From: Pseudomonas sp. B6002
GTDB lineage: Bacteria > Pseudomonadota > Gammaproteobacteria > Pseudomonadales > Pseudomonadaceae
DNA length: 64,000 bases
Assembly: GCF_013385985.1 (NCBI RefSeq)
Contig: NZ_JACAOY010000011.1
Coordinates: forward strand, 107,039 to 171,038
Direction: 5' to 3'
Shown in pieces: positions 43,947 to 53,770 of this stretch. The first letter of the stretch is position 1, and each line of letters starts with the position of its first letter. The notes below the pieces were generated by a model. It made no database searches. It saw only the letters and a list, made by a program, of their open reading frames with translations, and had not been told where the DNA came from. A program made the translations under genes and the position numbers.

Positions 43947-44705
43947 ATGCCCTTGCGCCTTGCGCTGCTTTTGCTTGTTACCGGCCTGTCGGCTGGTTGT
44001 GTTTCATCGGGCCATGACCGCCCTTTGCAAACCGGTAAAGGCCGTGACGAGGCGCGAGTTGCCTATGTGCAACTGGGTTTGGGTTACCTGCAGCAAGGCA
44101 TGAGCGAGCAGGCCAAGGTGCCGTTGAAGAAGGCCCTTGAGCTGGACAGCGACGATGCCGACGCCAATGCGGCGCTGGCCCTGGTGTTCCAGGCCCAGGC
44201 CGAGCCTGAATTGGCCGATCAATATTTCCAGAAGGCCCTGGCCTCCCGTCCCGCCGATGCGCGGCTGCTGAACAACTACGGCAGCTTTTTATTCGCGCAG
44301 AAACGTTATGACCAGGCCTCCCAGTATTTCCAACAAGCCAGCGCTGACGCTCTCTACCCAGAGCGGTCGCGGGTATTCGAGAACCTTGGGGTGACCTCGA
44401 TGCGCCTCGGCCAGCGCGACAGCGCCCGCCAGCAGCTGGAAAAAGCCCTGCATTTGAACAGTCGCCAGCCACGTGCATTGCTCGAAATGGCTGAGATGTC
44501 TTACGAAGACAGGCATTATGTGCCGGCACGTGACTATTACGAGCGTTTTAGCCTGCTCAGCGGGCAAAATGCACGTAGTCTATTGCTCGGTGTGCGCCTG
44601 GCGACGGTTCATGAAGAACGCGACACGGCCGCACGTTTTGGCCAGCAACTCGAACGACTCTATCCCGGTACGCCGGAATATCAGCAATACCTGTCGGAGC
44701 AATGA
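43947..44705 (+). CDS. pilW: Type IV pilus biogenesis/stability lipoprotein PilW (PilF)
   Basis: A 252-aa TPR lipoprotein. The lipobox ends LSAGC in the signal peptide. About six TPR units follow, including VAYVQLGLGYLQQGMSEQA and ADARLLNNYGSFLFAQKRYD. It helps place the PilQ secretin in the outer membrane. The stop overlaps the RodZ start (ATGA). Confidence 0.95.
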   Translation: MPLRLALLLLVTGLSAGCVSSGHDRPLQTGKGRDEARVAYVQLGLGYLQQGMSEQAKVPLKKALELDSDDADANAALALVFQAQAEPELADQYFQKALASRPADARLLNNYGSFLFAQKRYDQASQYFQQASADALYPERSRVFENLGVTSMRLGQRDSARQQLEKALHLNSRQPRALLEMAEMSYEDRHYVPARDYYERFSLLSGQNARSLLLGVRLATVHEERDTAARFGQQLERLYPGTPEYQQYLSEQ

Positions 44706-45712
44706 TGAAAGCGGCGCACCCGGAAGTTGTAGCAGCTAATCGCGTAAACCCAGGCGAGACCTTGCGTCAAGCCCGCGAAAGCAATGGTTGGTCGCTGGCA
44801 GAAGTGGCCCTCAAGCTCAATTTGACCAGCACATCCCTGGCCAACCTGGAAGCCGGCGCGTTCGACAAGCTGCCTGGGCATACCTTTGCCCGCGGCTATA
44901 TCCGCGCCTACGCCAAGTTGCTGGGCATTGACCAGGCCACCCTGGTCCAGGAGTTCGACCAGTTCACCGGCACCGACTCCCAGGGCAGCAATGTGCATGG
45001 CCTGGGCCGTATCGAAGAGCCGGTGCGGGTTTCCCACACTATTTTGCGCATCGTCAGCCTGTTGCTGCTGATCGCCGTGATCGGCGGCGGTTTCGTCTGG
45101 TGGCAAGACCAGACCTCCCAGCGCAACAAAGACCTGACCAGCAACGCCATGGAGCACGTCGAAGTCGAAAGCGCCGACGGCACCACCCAGATTCACCCGC
45201 TGGATGAGCCGGAAGACCAGGCCGTGGCCGAGAGCCAAGCCGCGCCTGAAGCACCTGCTGCCACCGAGCAGCCAGCGCCTGAAACCGCGCCTGTCACCAC
45301 CGCAGCCGTGCCCGCCCCGGCAACACCGGCTGCACCGGCCCATACCCCGGCGGCTCCCGTTGCCCAGGCCCACACGCCTGCCGCGCCGGTTCAAGCGCCA
45401 GCGACCCCTGCGCCAGCCAACCCGGCTGCACCAGCGATTTCGCCACCCACCACCCCTGCATTGATCGCGGGCGACGGGCGTATCCAGATTACCTTCATTG
45501 CCGACTGCTGGACGCAAGTCACCGATGGCAATGGCAAAGTGCTGTTTAGCGGACTGAAGCGTAAGGGAGATACGCTCGACCAGGGCGGCAAGCCTCCTTT
45601 GACGCTGCGTCTGGGCTTTGCCCGTGGCGCGCAAGTGGCCTACAACGGCCAGCCTGTGGACGTAGCGCCGTTCACCAGTGGCGAGACCGCTCGCCTGAAG
45701 TTGGGACAATAG
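44702..45712 (+). CDS. rodZ: RodZ-type cytoskeleton protein (HTH + membrane helix + DUF4115)
   Basis: A 336-aa single-span protein linking MreB to the wall machinery. The N-terminal Xre-like HTH is [20 protein letters not shown] and [20 protein letters not shown]; the membrane helix is [22 protein letters not shown] long Pro/Ala linker (about residues 175-255) leads to the periplasmic DUF4115 domain ([20 protein letters not shown]). Its stop is 2 bp before ispG. Confidence 0.93.
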   Translation: MMKAAHPEVVAANRVNPGETLRQARESNGWSLAEVALKLNLTSTSLANLEAGAFDKLPGHTFARGYIRAYAKLLGIDQATLVQEFDQFTGTDSQGSNVHGLGRIEEPVRVSHTILRIVSLLLLIAVIGGGFVWWQDQTSQRNKDLTSNAMEHVEVESADGTTQIHPLDEPEDQAVAESQAAPEAPAATEQPAPETAPVTTAAVPAPATPAAPAHTPAAPVAQAHTPAAPVQAPATPAPANPAAPAISPPTTPALIAGDGRIQITFIADCWTQVTDGNGKVLFSGLKRKGDTLDQGGKPPLTLRLGFARGAQVAYNGQPVDVAPFTSGETARLKLGQ

Positions 45713-45714
45713 TC

Positions 45715-46824
45715 ATGCACGGCGAATCTCCAATCAAACGTCGCGTATCGCGCAAGATCTGGGTCGGCTCGGTGCCGGTGGGGGGCGACGCCCCCATCGC
45801 GGTACAGAGCATGACCAACAGCGACACCAATGATGTGGCTGCCACCGTTGCCCAGATCAACCGTCTGGAAGCGGCCGGTGTGGACATCGTGCGGGTATCC
45901 GTGCCGGACATGGACGCTGCAGAAGCCTTTGGTCGCATCAAGCAACTGGTCAAGGTGCCACTGGTTGCCGACATCCACTTCGACTACAAGATCGCGTTGC
46001 GTGTAGCCGAACTGGGCGTTGATTGCCTGCGGATCAACCCGGGCAACATCGGCCGTGAAGACCGCGTGCGTGCGGTGGTGGATGCCGCCCGTGATCGCGG
46101 TATTCCAATCCGAATCGGCGTGAACGCCGGCTCCCTGGAAAAAGACCTGCAAAAAAAATACGGCGAGCCGACGCCGGCTGCGCTGGTTGAATCGGCGTTG
46201 CGCCACGTCGAGCACCTTGAACGCCTGAATTTCCAGGACTTCAAGGTCAGCGTAAAGGCCTCCGACGTGTTCATGGCGGTGGAAGCCTACCGCCTGCTGG
46301 CCAAGGAAATCGTGCAGCCCCTGCACCTGGGTATCACTGAAGCGGGCGGTTTGCGCTCAGGCACAGTGAAATCTGCGGTGGGTCTCGGTATGCTGCTCGC
46401 CGAAGGGATTGGCGATACCATCCGCATCTCCCTGGCGGCAGACCCGGTAGAGGAAGTGAAAGTCGGTTACGACATTCTCAAATCCCTGCATTTGCGTTCC
46501 CGTGGCATCAACTTCATTGCCTGCCCGAGCTGCTCGCGGCAGAACTTCGACGTGGTGAAAACCATGAACGAACTGGAAGGGCGCCTCGAAGACCTGCTGG
46601 TGCCGCTGGATGTTGCGGTCATCGGGTGCGTGGTCAACGGCCCGGGTGAAGCCAAAGAGGCACACATCGGGTTGACCGGCGGTACACCGAACCTGATCTA
46701 CATCGACGGCAAGCCGTCGCAGAAGTTGACGAATGACAATCTGGTGGATGAGCTCGAAAGACTGATCCGCGAGAAAGCGGCCGAGAAGGTCGCGGCTGAC
46801 GCAGCGCTGATCGCGCGCGGCTGA
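45715..46824 (+). CDS. ispG: 4-Hydroxy-3-methylbut-2-enyl-diphosphate synthase
   Basis: A 369-aa 4Fe-4S enzyme of the non-mevalonate isoprenoid route. Cluster cysteines lie in [15 protein letters not shown] and [15 protein letters not shown]. It follows the isc and rodZ genes in the conserved order and depends on Fe-S clusters. Confidence 0.98.
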   Translation: MHGESPIKRRVSRKIWVGSVPVGGDAPIAVQSMTNSDTNDVAATVAQINRLEAAGVDIVRVSVPDMDAAEAFGRIKQLVKVPLVADIHFDYKIALRVAELGVDCLRINPGNIGREDRVRAVVDAARDRGIPIRIGVNAGSLEKDLQKKYGEPTPAALVESALRHVEHLERLNFQDFKVSVKASDVFMAVEAYRLLAKEIVQPLHLGITEAGGLRSGTVKSAVGLGMLLAEGIGDTIRISLAADPVEEVKVGYDILKSLHLRSRGINFIACPSCSRQNFDVVKTMNELEGRLEDLLVPLDVAVIGCVVNGPGEAKEAHIGLTGGTPNLIYIDGKPSQKLTNDNLVDELERLIREKAAEKVAADAALIARG

Positions 46825-46847
46825 TTGAACGAATTTAAGGATTTGAT

Positions 46848-48137
46848 GTGAGCAAGTCTCTGCAAGCCATTCGTGGCATGAACGACATTCTGCCGGAGCA
46901 GACGCCGTTGTGGCGTTACTTCGAAAGCACCGTCGCGCGCCTGCTGGATAACTACGGTTACAAGCAGATCCGCATGCCGATCGTGGAATTCACCGAGCTG
47001 TTCAAGCGCTCCATCGGTGAAGTGACCGACATCGTCGAAAAAGAGATGTACACCTTTGAAGACCGCAACGGCGACTCCCTGACCCTGCGTCCGGAAGGCA
47101 CCGCGGCTTGCGTGCGTGCTGTGCTTGAGCATGGTCTCACCGGTGCTGGCCAGCCGCAGAAGTTGTGGTACATCGGCCCGATGTTCCGTCACGAACGTCC
47201 ACAGAAAGGCCGTTATCGCCAGTTTCACCAGATCGGCCTGGAAGTGTTCAACATCGAAGGCCCGGACATCGATGCCGAGCTGATCGTACTGACCTGGCGC
47301 CTGTGGGGCCTGTTGGGCATCCGTGACGCGGTCAAGCTTGAACTCAACAGCCTGGGCACCAGTGAATCCCGTGGCCGCTATAAAGTGGCCTTGGTCGAGT
47401 ACCTGTCGGCCCACCTGGACAAATTGGACGAAGACAGCCAACGCCGTCTGAAAACCAACCCGTTGCGCGTGCTGGATACCAAGAACGCTGACACCCAGGC
47501 TGTGCTGGTCAATGCACCGAAAATGGCCGATTACCTGGACGACGAGTCCCGTATCCACTTCGAGGGCCTCAAGGCTCGTTTGGACGCGGCCGGTATTCCG
47601 TTCGTGATCAACACCAAGCTGGTGCGCGGCCTCGATTACTACAGCAAGACCGTGTTCGAGTGGGTCACCGACAAACTCGGTGCCCAGGGCACCGTCTGTG
47701 CCGGTGGTCGTTACGACGGCCTGGTCGAGCAGATGGGCGGCAAGCCGACCACGGGCGTGGGCTTTGCCATGGGCATCGAGCGGCTGATCCTGCTGCTGGA
47801 AACCCTGGAGAAGGTCCCGGAAGAAATCTCCCGTCAGGTGGACGTGTACCTGTGCGCCTTTGGCGAGGCCGCCGAACTGGCAGCCCTGGCCTTGAGCGAA
47901 AAAGTGCGCGACCAACTGCCGAACCTGCGCCTGCAGGTCAATGCCGGCGCCGGCAGCTTCAAGAGCCAGTTCAAGAAGGCCGACAAGAGCGGCGCGTTGT
48001 ATGCGCTGATCCTGGGCGATGACGAACTGGCCCAGCAAGTGATAGGTTTCAAACCCCTGCGTGGCCAGGGCGAGCAACAGAACATTGCCTTTGATGCGCT
48101 CGCCGCGCACTTGGCCACCTGCGTCGTGCAGGGTTGA
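46848..48137 (+). CDS. hisS: Histidyl-tRNA synthetase
   Basis: A 429-aa class II synthetase from a GTG. Motif 1 [14 protein letters not shown] region, motif 2 [17 protein letters not shown], and the histidine-binding [15 protein letters not shown] and [13 protein letters not shown] blocks are all present. Confidence 0.98.
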   Translation: MSKSLQAIRGMNDILPEQTPLWRYFESTVARLLDNYGYKQIRMPIVEFTELFKRSIGEVTDIVEKEMYTFEDRNGDSLTLRPEGTAACVRAVLEHGLTGAGQPQKLWYIGPMFRHERPQKGRYRQFHQIGLEVFNIEGPDIDAELIVLTWRLWGLLGIRDAVKLELNSLGTSESRGRYKVALVEYLSAHLDKLDEDSQRRLKTNPLRVLDTKNADTQAVLVNAPKMADYLDDESRIHFEGLKARLDAAGIPFVINTKLVRGLDYYSKTVFEWVTDKLGAQGTVCAGGRYDGLVEQMGGKPTTGVGFAMGIERLILLLETLEKVPEEISRQVDVYLCAFGEAAELAALALSEKVRDQLPNLRLQVNAGAGSFKSQFKKADKSGALYALILGDDELAQQVIGFKPLRGQGEQQNIAFDALAAHLATCVVQG

Positions 48138-48178
48138 AGCTGTCGAACAGCCGAATTTAGCGATTAAGGAGTATTGGG

Positions 48179-48820
48179 GTGTCGAGTACTGATGATGAGC
48201 AACTGGCCGAGCTGAAGGACTGGTGGCAGCGTAACGGCAAGCCCCTGGTAACTGGCGGCCTGCTGGCTTTAGTGGTGGTGTTCGGCTGGCAAGCCTGGCA
48301 CAAGTATCAGGCCAACCAGTCCCAAGGTGCCTCGATCCTCTATCAGCAATTGCTGGAAACCACGCTGACGCCGGACGGCAAGCCTGACCCTGCGCAAGTG
48401 GCAGACCTGGCGGGCAAGCTGAAAAGCGAATTCGGCGGTAGTACCTACGCCCAGTACGGCAGCCTGTTCGTCGCGAAGGTCGCGGTCGACACCGGCAAGC
48501 TGGATGACGCTGCGGCTGAGCTGAAAGCCATCGCCGACAAACCGACCAACCCGACCCTGGGTGAAATCGCACGTCAGCGCCTGGCCCAGGTATTGGCAGC
48601 ACAGAACAAGGCTGACGAAGCACTCAAACTGCTCGACGGCGATGCTGACAAGGCATTCGTAGCCACTCGTGAAGAGCTCAAGGGCGACCTGCTGGTCCAA
48701 CTGGGTCGTAACGACGAAGCCAATGCTGCGTACAAAAAAGCCAAGGCGGCGCTGTCTGATGAAGCGGCGGTCGGTGGCTTACAAATCAAGCTGGACGACT
48801 TGGCCAAAGGGGATGCGTGA
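48179..48820 (+). CDS. yfgM: YfgM-like TPR protein, ancillary SecYEG subunit
   Basis: A 213-aa inner-membrane protein from a GTG with TAAGGAG upstream. The cytoplasmic start MSSTDDEQLAELKDWWQRNG is followed by one helix (LVTGGLLALVVVFGWQAW) and periplasmic TPRs. It connects SecYEG to periplasmic chaperones and precedes bamB as in E. coli. Confidence 0.94.
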   Translation: MSSTDDEQLAELKDWWQRNGKPLVTGGLLALVVVFGWQAWHKYQANQSQGASILYQQLLETTLTPDGKPDPAQVADLAGKLKSEFGGSTYAQYGSLFVAKVAVDTGKLDDAAAELKAIADKPTNPTLGEIARQRLAQVLAAQNKADEALKLLDGDADKAFVATREELKGDLLVQLGRNDEANAAYKKAKAALSDEAAVGGLQIKLDDLAKGDA

Positions 48821-49964
48821 CGTGATCCGTTGGAAACATGCAGCATTGCTGGCTCTGGCCGTTTTGGCCGCGGGTTGCAGCAGCAACAGCAAAAAAGAAC
48901 TGCCTCCTGCCGAGCTGACCAGCTTCAAGGAAGAAGTGATCCTGCAAAAGCAGTGGAGCCGCTCCGTTGGTGATGGTCAAGGTGACCTCTACAACCTGCT
49001 GCAGCCAGCGATCGATGGCGACAACATTGTCGCCACTGACTCCACTGGCGTAATCATCTCCATGGATCGCATGAACGGCGACGTGAAGTGGAAAAAAGAC
49101 CTCGAACTGCCGGTTTCCGGTGGTGTGGGCGTCGGCTACGGCCTGGTGCTGGTGGGTACGCTCAAGGGTGATGTGATTGCCCTGGACTCCAGCAGCGGTG
49201 AAGAAAAATGGCGCGCTCGAGTGACCAGCGAAGTACTGGCTGCACCGGCTACCAACGGCGATGTCGTTGTGGTGCAAACCCAGGATGACCGCGTGATTGG
49301 CCTGGATGCCGCTACCGGCAACCAGCGCTGGTTGTACGACAGCACCCCTGCGGTCCTGACGTTGCGCGGCACCAGTGGTCCGATTGTGACTAATAATCTG
49401 GCCGTTGCAGGCCTGTCGACCGGTAAAGTGGTCGCCCTGGATACCCAGAACGGCGTGCCGGCCTGGGAAACCCGTGTGGCCATCCCTCAAGGTCGTTCCG
49501 AACTGGACCGCGTAGTGGACATCGACGGCGGCCTGCTGCTGTCGGGTGAAACGATCTACGTCGCGACCTACCAGGGCCGCGTGGCTGCGCTGGACCTGCA
49601 GAGCGGCCGCATCAACTGGCAGCGTGATGCTTCCAGCTATGCCGGTGTCGCCCAAGGGTTTGGCAGCGTCTATGTGAGCCTGGCGTCGGGCACCGTTGAA
49701 AGTGTCGACGAGCGTTCCACCACTGCGTTGTGGAGCAATGACTCCCTGGCTCGCCGTCAACTGTCGGCACCGGAAGTCTTCTCCAGCTACGTCGCCGTGG
49801 GTGACTTCGAAGGCTACCTGCATCTGCTGAGCCAGGTGGACGGTCGCTTTGTCGGTCGCGAGCGTATCGACAGCGACGGCCTGCGTGCTCGTCCGCTGGT
49901 CGTGGGTAACATGCTTTATGTGTTTGGCAACAGCGGCAAGCTGGAAGCGCTGACCATCAAGTAA
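48813..49964 (+). CDS. bamB: Outer-membrane protein assembly factor BamB
   Basis: About 383 aa. The lipoprotein signal HAALLALAVLAAGC is followed by an eight-bladed propeller with PQQ-type repeats (GDVIALDSSSGEEKWRARV, GRVAALDLQSGRINWQRD). It is part of the BAM complex. Start is ambiguous: ATG 48813 overlaps yfgM by 8 bp, GTG 48822 does not; both are in frame. Confidence 0.95.
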   Translation: MRDVIRWKHAALLALAVLAAGCSSNSKKELPPAELTSFKEEVILQKQWSRSVGDGQGDLYNLLQPAIDGDNIVATDSTGVIISMDRMNGDVKWKKDLELPVSGGVGVGYGLVLVGTLKGDVIALDSSSGEEKWRARVTSEVLAAPATNGDVVVVQTQDDRVIGLDAATGNQRWLYDSTPAVLTLRGTSGPIVTNNLAVAGLSTGKVVALDTQNGVPAWETRVAIPQGRSELDRVVDIDGGLLLSGETIYVATYQGRVAALDLQSGRINWQRDASSYAGVAQGFGSVYVSLASGTVESVDERSTTALWSNDSLARRQLSAPEVFSSYVAVGDFEGYLHLLSQVDGRFVGRERIDSDGLRARPLVVGNMLYVFGNSGKLEALTIK

Positions 49965-50040
49965 GAACTATGCTTGGGGTAACACCCAGGCGGCCCCGCT
50001 TCGGCGGGGCATGCGGCATCTGACGATGCTGCCCCGAGCA

Positions 50041-50069
50041 CCAGCCGCTGCCTTGCAGCGGCTTTTGTA
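50041..50069 (+). terminator. Hairpin before der
   Basis: AGCCGCTG / CAGCGGCT with following TTTTGTATTTT. A second GC hairpin (GCCCCGCTTCGGCGGGGC) precedes it at about 49994-50011. Together they could reduce read-through from bamB into der. Confidence 0.6.
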
Positions 50070-50098
50070 TTTTCTGAAATAACGAAGTGGAGAGCCGC

Positions 50099-51568
50099 AT
50101 GGTTCCCGTAATCGCCCTGGTGGGCCGACCTAACGTCGGCAAGTCCACCTTGTTCAACCGCCTGACCAGGACTCGTGACGCCATCGTTGGCGACTTGTCC
50201 GGTCTGACCCGTGATCGCCAATACGGTGAGGCAAAGTGGCAAGGGCGCTCCTACATTATTGTCGACACCGGTGGTATCTCCGGTGACGAGCATGGCATGG
50301 ACGAAAAGATGGCCGAGCAGTCGCTGCTGGCCATTGAAGAAGCCGATGTCGTGTTGTTCCTGGTGGACGCCCGCGCGGGCTACACCGCTGCTGACCAGAT
50401 GATTGGCGAGCACCTGCGCAAGCGCAACAAGCGTTCCTACGTGGTCGCCAACAAGATCGACAACATCGATCCTGAACTGGCCCGCGCCGAATTCAGCCCG
50501 ATGGGCCTGGGTGATGCGATCCCGATCGCCGGTGCCCACGGTCGCGGCATTACGCAGATGCTGGAAATTGCCCTGAGCAGTTTCCCGAAGGATGACGTCG
50601 AGGAAGAAGAGGGCGAAGAAGAAGTCGTTGCCGAAGGTGAGGAAGCCAAGCGCATTCCTGGCCCGAGCGAAAAAGACGGTATCAAGATCGCCATCATCGG
50701 CCGCCCCAACGTCGGCAAGTCCACGCTGGTCAACCGCATGCTCGGTGAAGACCGGGTTATTGTGTACGACCAACCTGGCACCACCCGCGACAGTATCTAC
50801 ATCCCGTTCGAACGTAACGACGAGAAGTACACGCTGATCGATACCGCCGGCGTGCGCAAGCGCGGCAAGATCCACGAGGAAGTTGAAAAGTTCTCCGTGG
50901 TGAAAACCCTGCAAGCGATCAAAGACGCCAACGTGGTGATCTTTGTGATGGACGCCCGCGAAGGTGTGGTGGATCACGACCTCAATCTGCTGGGCTTTGC
51001 CCTCGAAGCTGGTCGGGCGCTGGTGATCGCGATCAACAAGTGGGACGGCATGACGCCGAGCGAGCGCGACTTCGTCAAGATCGAGCTGCAACGCCGGCTG
51101 TTCTTCGTTGAGTTCGCCGACATCCACTTTATCTCGGCCCTGCACGGGACCGGCGTGGGCAACCTCTACGCATCCGTCCAGAACTCGTTCAAGTCCGCGG
51201 TCACGCGCTGGCCGACCAACCGTCTCACCCAGATCCTGGAAGACGCGGTGGGCGAGCACGCACCGCCGATGGTCAACAACCGCCGGATCAAACTGCGTTA
51301 CGCCCACTTGGGTGGTGCCAACCCGCCGATTATCGTGATCCACGGTAACCAGATCGAGAAGGTGCCAAAGTCCTACGTGCGTTACCTGGAAAACACCTAC
51401 CGTCGTGTCTTGAAGCTGGTCGGTACGCCGATCCGCATCGAGTTCAAAGGCGGTGACAACCCGTACGAAGGCAACAAGAACACGCTGACTGACCGCCAGG
51501 TGAACAAGAAGCGTCGTTTGATGACTCACCACAAGAAGGCCGACAAGAAGCGCCGCGACAAGCGCTGA
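50099..51568 (+). CDS. der: Ribosome-associated GTPase Der (EngA)
   Basis: A 489-aa double GTPase needed for 50S assembly. Walker [10 protein letters not shown] occurs twice (near residues 8 and 204), with DTGGISGDE and DTAGVRKRG switch II motifs, NKxD elements and a C-terminal KH-like domain. An acidic linker ([15 protein letters not shown]) separates the G domains. ATG 50099 with GGAG upstream is chosen. Confidence 0.98.
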   Translation: MVPVIALVGRPNVGKSTLFNRLTRTRDAIVGDLSGLTRDRQYGEAKWQGRSYIIVDTGGISGDEHGMDEKMAEQSLLAIEEADVVLFLVDARAGYTAADQMIGEHLRKRNKRSYVVANKIDNIDPELARAEFSPMGLGDAIPIAGAHGRGITQMLEIALSSFPKDDVEEEEGEEEVVAEGEEAKRIPGPSEKDGIKIAIIGRPNVGKSTLVNRMLGEDRVIVYDQPGTTRDSIYIPFERNDEKYTLIDTAGVRKRGKIHEEVEKFSVVKTLQAIKDANVVIFVMDAREGVVDHDLNLLGFALEAGRALVIAINKWDGMTPSERDFVKIELQRRLFFVEFADIHFISALHGTGVGNLYASVQNSFKSAVTRWPTNRLTQILEDAVGEHAPPMVNNRRIKLRYAHLGGANPPIIVIHGNQIEKVPKSYVRYLENTYRRVLKLVGTPIRIEFKGGDNPYEGNKNTLTDRQVNKKRRLMTHHKKADKKRRDKR

Positions 51569-51580
51569 TTTCGACCTCGC

Positions 51581-51608
51581 AAAAAGGGCTCTTGATGAGC
51601 CCTTTTTT
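51581..51608 (+). terminator. Terminator of der
   Basis: AAAAGGGCTC TTGAT GAGCCCTTTT with following T run. Confidence 0.9.
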
Positions 51609-51683
51609 GTGCGCGAAGGTTTGTGCCTTGACCCCGTGCGGCCGGCAGCTTAAAACTTGGGGTTCACCTGCAGGGGCCTTTCG

Positions 51684-52832
51684 ATGATCACCAGCAAGCT
51701 GCCGAACGTCGGCACGACCATTTTCACCACCATGTCGCAATTGGCCGCCGAAACCGGTGCGCTCAACCTGTCCCAGGGCTTCCCGGACTTCAATGGCCCC
51801 CAAGGCTTGCTCGATGCAGTTGGCAAGCATATCGCCCTCGGCCACAACCAATATGCACCCATGACCGGCCTGCCCATCTTGCGTCAGCAGGTGGCTGCCA
51901 AGATCGCCCGTAGCTATGGCGCCACGGTCAATGCCGACAGTGAAGTGACCATCACCCCGGGCGCGACCGAGGCGATCTTCTGCGCGATCCAGGCGGTGAT
52001 TCGCAACGGTGATGAAGTCATCGTGTTTGACCCCAGCTACGACAGCTATGAACCGTCGGTCGAGCTGGCCGGTGGCCGCTGTGTGCATGTGCAACTGAGC
52101 CTCGATGGCTTCGCGCTGGACTTTGAGAAGATCAAGGCGGCGCTGTCACCGCGTACACGCATGATCATCCTCAACTCGCCGCACAACCCGACCGGCGCGC
52201 TGATCAGCCGTGCCGAGTTGGACCAGCTGGCCGATTTGATCCGTGACCGTGATATCTACCTGGTCAGCGATGAAGTCTACGAACACCTGGTCTTTGATGG
52301 CGTAGCCCACGTCAGCGTGCTGGCCCATGAAGAGCTGTACCAGCGGGCTTTCGTGGTCAGCTCGTTCGGCAAGACCTACCATGTCACGGGTTGGAAAACC
52401 GGTTATGTAGTCGCCCCACCGGCCCTCACGGCCGAGTTGCGCAAGGTGCACCAATACGTCAACTTCTGCGGCGTGACCCCGCTGCAATACGCGTTGGCCG
52501 ACTTCATGGCCGAACACCCGGAACACGTCGAGGAACTGCCGGCGTTCTACCAGGCCAAGCGCGACCTGTTCTGCGACTTGCTGACGCCGTCGCGGTTCAG
52601 CTTTACCCGGGTGACCGGCACCTATTTCCAATTGGTCGATTACTCACAGATTCGCCCGGACCTGGATGACGTCGCCATGTCCTTGTGGATGACCCGCGAG
52701 CACGGCGTGGCGACCATCCCGGTCTCGGTGTTCTACCAGGACCCGCCCCAAGGCCAGCGCTTGGTGCGCCTGTGCTTTGCCAAACGCGAGGAGACGCTGC
52801 AGCAGGCAGCGAAAAAACTATGCGTGATCTGA
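51684..52832 (+). CDS. PLP-dependent aminotransferase, methionine-type
   Basis: A 382-aa class I/II aminotransferase similar to E. coli YbdL. Visible are NLSQGFPDFNGP, YAPMTGLPILRQQVA, NSPHNPTGAL, SDEVYEHLVFDG and the PLP lysine in SSFGKTYHVTGWKTGY. It likely converts 4-methylthio-2-oxobutyrate and glutamine (or other donors) to methionine. The downstream omega-amidase overlaps its end by 13 bp, which fits disposal of the 2-oxoglutaramate that glutamine-dependent transamination leaves. Confidence 0.92.
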   Translation: MITSKLPNVGTTIFTTMSQLAAETGALNLSQGFPDFNGPQGLLDAVGKHIALGHNQYAPMTGLPILRQQVAAKIARSYGATVNADSEVTITPGATEAIFCAIQAVIRNGDEVIVFDPSYDSYEPSVELAGGRCVHVQLSLDGFALDFEKIKAALSPRTRMIILNSPHNPTGALISRAELDQLADLIRDRDIYLVSDEVYEHLVFDGVAHVSVLAHEELYQRAFVVSSFGKTYHVTGWKTGYVVAPPALTAELRKVHQYVNFCGVTPLQYALADFMAEHPEHVEELPAFYQAKRDLFCDLLTPSRFSFTRVTGTYFQLVDYSQIRPDLDDVAMSLWMTREHGVATIPVSVFYQDPPQGQRLVRLCFAKREETLQQAAKKLCVI

Positions 52833-53611
52833 ATGCATTGCCCGACCTGAACATCGCCTTGATCCAGACCACCCTGGCCTGGCACGACCGCCAGGCCAAC
52901 CTCGAACATTTCGAGGTGCTGCTGGAGCTGGCCAGGGGCGCTGACCTGATCGTGTTGCCGGAGATGTTCACCACCGGCTTCTCCATGGCCTCGGCAACCC
53001 TGGCCGAGCCGGAGCGCGGCCCGACCCACCATTGGCTCCAGGCCCAGGCTGCCAAGTACAACGCGGTGATCACCGGCAGCGTGATTATCCAGGCCGCCGA
53101 CGGCAGCCACCGCAACCGCCTGTTGTGGGCACGGCCGGATGGCGAAGTGCTGCATTACGACAAGCGTCACCTGTTCCGCATGGCAGGGGAGCACGACCAC
53201 TACACGCCGGGCGAGCGCCAAGTGCAGTTCGAATTGAAAGGCTGGCGCATTCGCCCGCTGATTTGCTACGACCTGCGCTTCCCGGTGTGGAGCCGCGACG
53301 CTCACGACACCGACCTGCTGCTGTACACCGCCAACTGGCCCGGTGCCCGGCGCCAGCACTGGAACCGCCTGTTGCCGGCGCGCGCCATCGAGAACCTGTG
53401 CTACGTGGCGGCGGTGAACCGGGTGGGTACCGACGGCAAGGGCTTTGCCTACACCGGCGACAGCCAGGTGCTGGACTTCCAGGGCGAGACGTTGCTGAGT
53501 GCGGGGGAGGCGGATGGGGTGTTTCAGGTGAGCCTGAGTGCTGCGGAACTGGCGGCGTATCGCACTAAATTCCCGGCGAACCTGGATGCTGATACTTTCC
53601 AGTTTGTCTGA
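52820..53611 (+). CDS. Nitrilase-superfamily omega-amidase (YafV/Nit2 type)
   Basis: A 263-aa amidase. The catalytic triad reads E in IVLPEMFTTGFSM, K in HYDKRHLFRMAGEHDHYT and C in PLICYDLRFPVWSRD. It hydrolyses omega-amides of 2-oxo acids such as 2-oxoglutaramate. Overlap with the aminotransferase gene indicates coupled expression. Confidence 0.93.
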   Translation: MRDLNALPDLNIALIQTTLAWHDRQANLEHFEVLLELARGADLIVLPEMFTTGFSMASATLAEPERGPTHHWLQAQAAKYNAVITGSVIIQAADGSHRNRLLWARPDGEVLHYDKRHLFRMAGEHDHYTPGERQVQFELKGWRIRPLICYDLRFPVWSRDAHDTDLLLYTANWPGARRQHWNRLLPARAIENLCYVAAVNRVGTDGKGFAYTGDSQVLDFQGETLLSAGEADGVFQVSLSAAELAAYRTKFPANLDADTFQFV

Positions 53612-53620
53612 CTGACCGCA

Positions 53621-53684
53621 ATCGCGGGCAAGCCCGCTCCCACATTTGGAATGCATTCCCCTGTGGGAGCGGGCTTGCCCGCGA
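53621..53684. repeat. REP pair (inverted)
   Basis: ATCGCGGGCAAGCCCGCTCC and its mirror TGTGGGAGCGGGCTTGCCCG enclosing about 17 bp, between two convergent genes. Confidence 0.9.
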
Positions 53685-53720
53685 AGAGACCATCAGCATC
53701 ACCCAAGACCCCAAACAAAA

Positions 53721-53752
53721 AAAGGCCCCTGGATTCACACCCAGGGGCCTTT
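53721..53752. terminator. Bidirectional terminator (omega-amidase / leuA)
   Basis: A perfect 12-bp stem AAAGGCCCCTGG / CCAGGGGCCTTT with an 8-nt loop and an A run on the left. It lies 19 bp after the leuA stop on the minus strand. Confidence 0.9.
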
Positions 53753-53770
53753 CGCATTTCAGCCGTCAGC

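Noticed and set aside
46698-48623. 641-codon antisense ORF across ispG-hisS-yfgM
   Set aside because: Spans three well-supported genes on the other strand; no domain seen.
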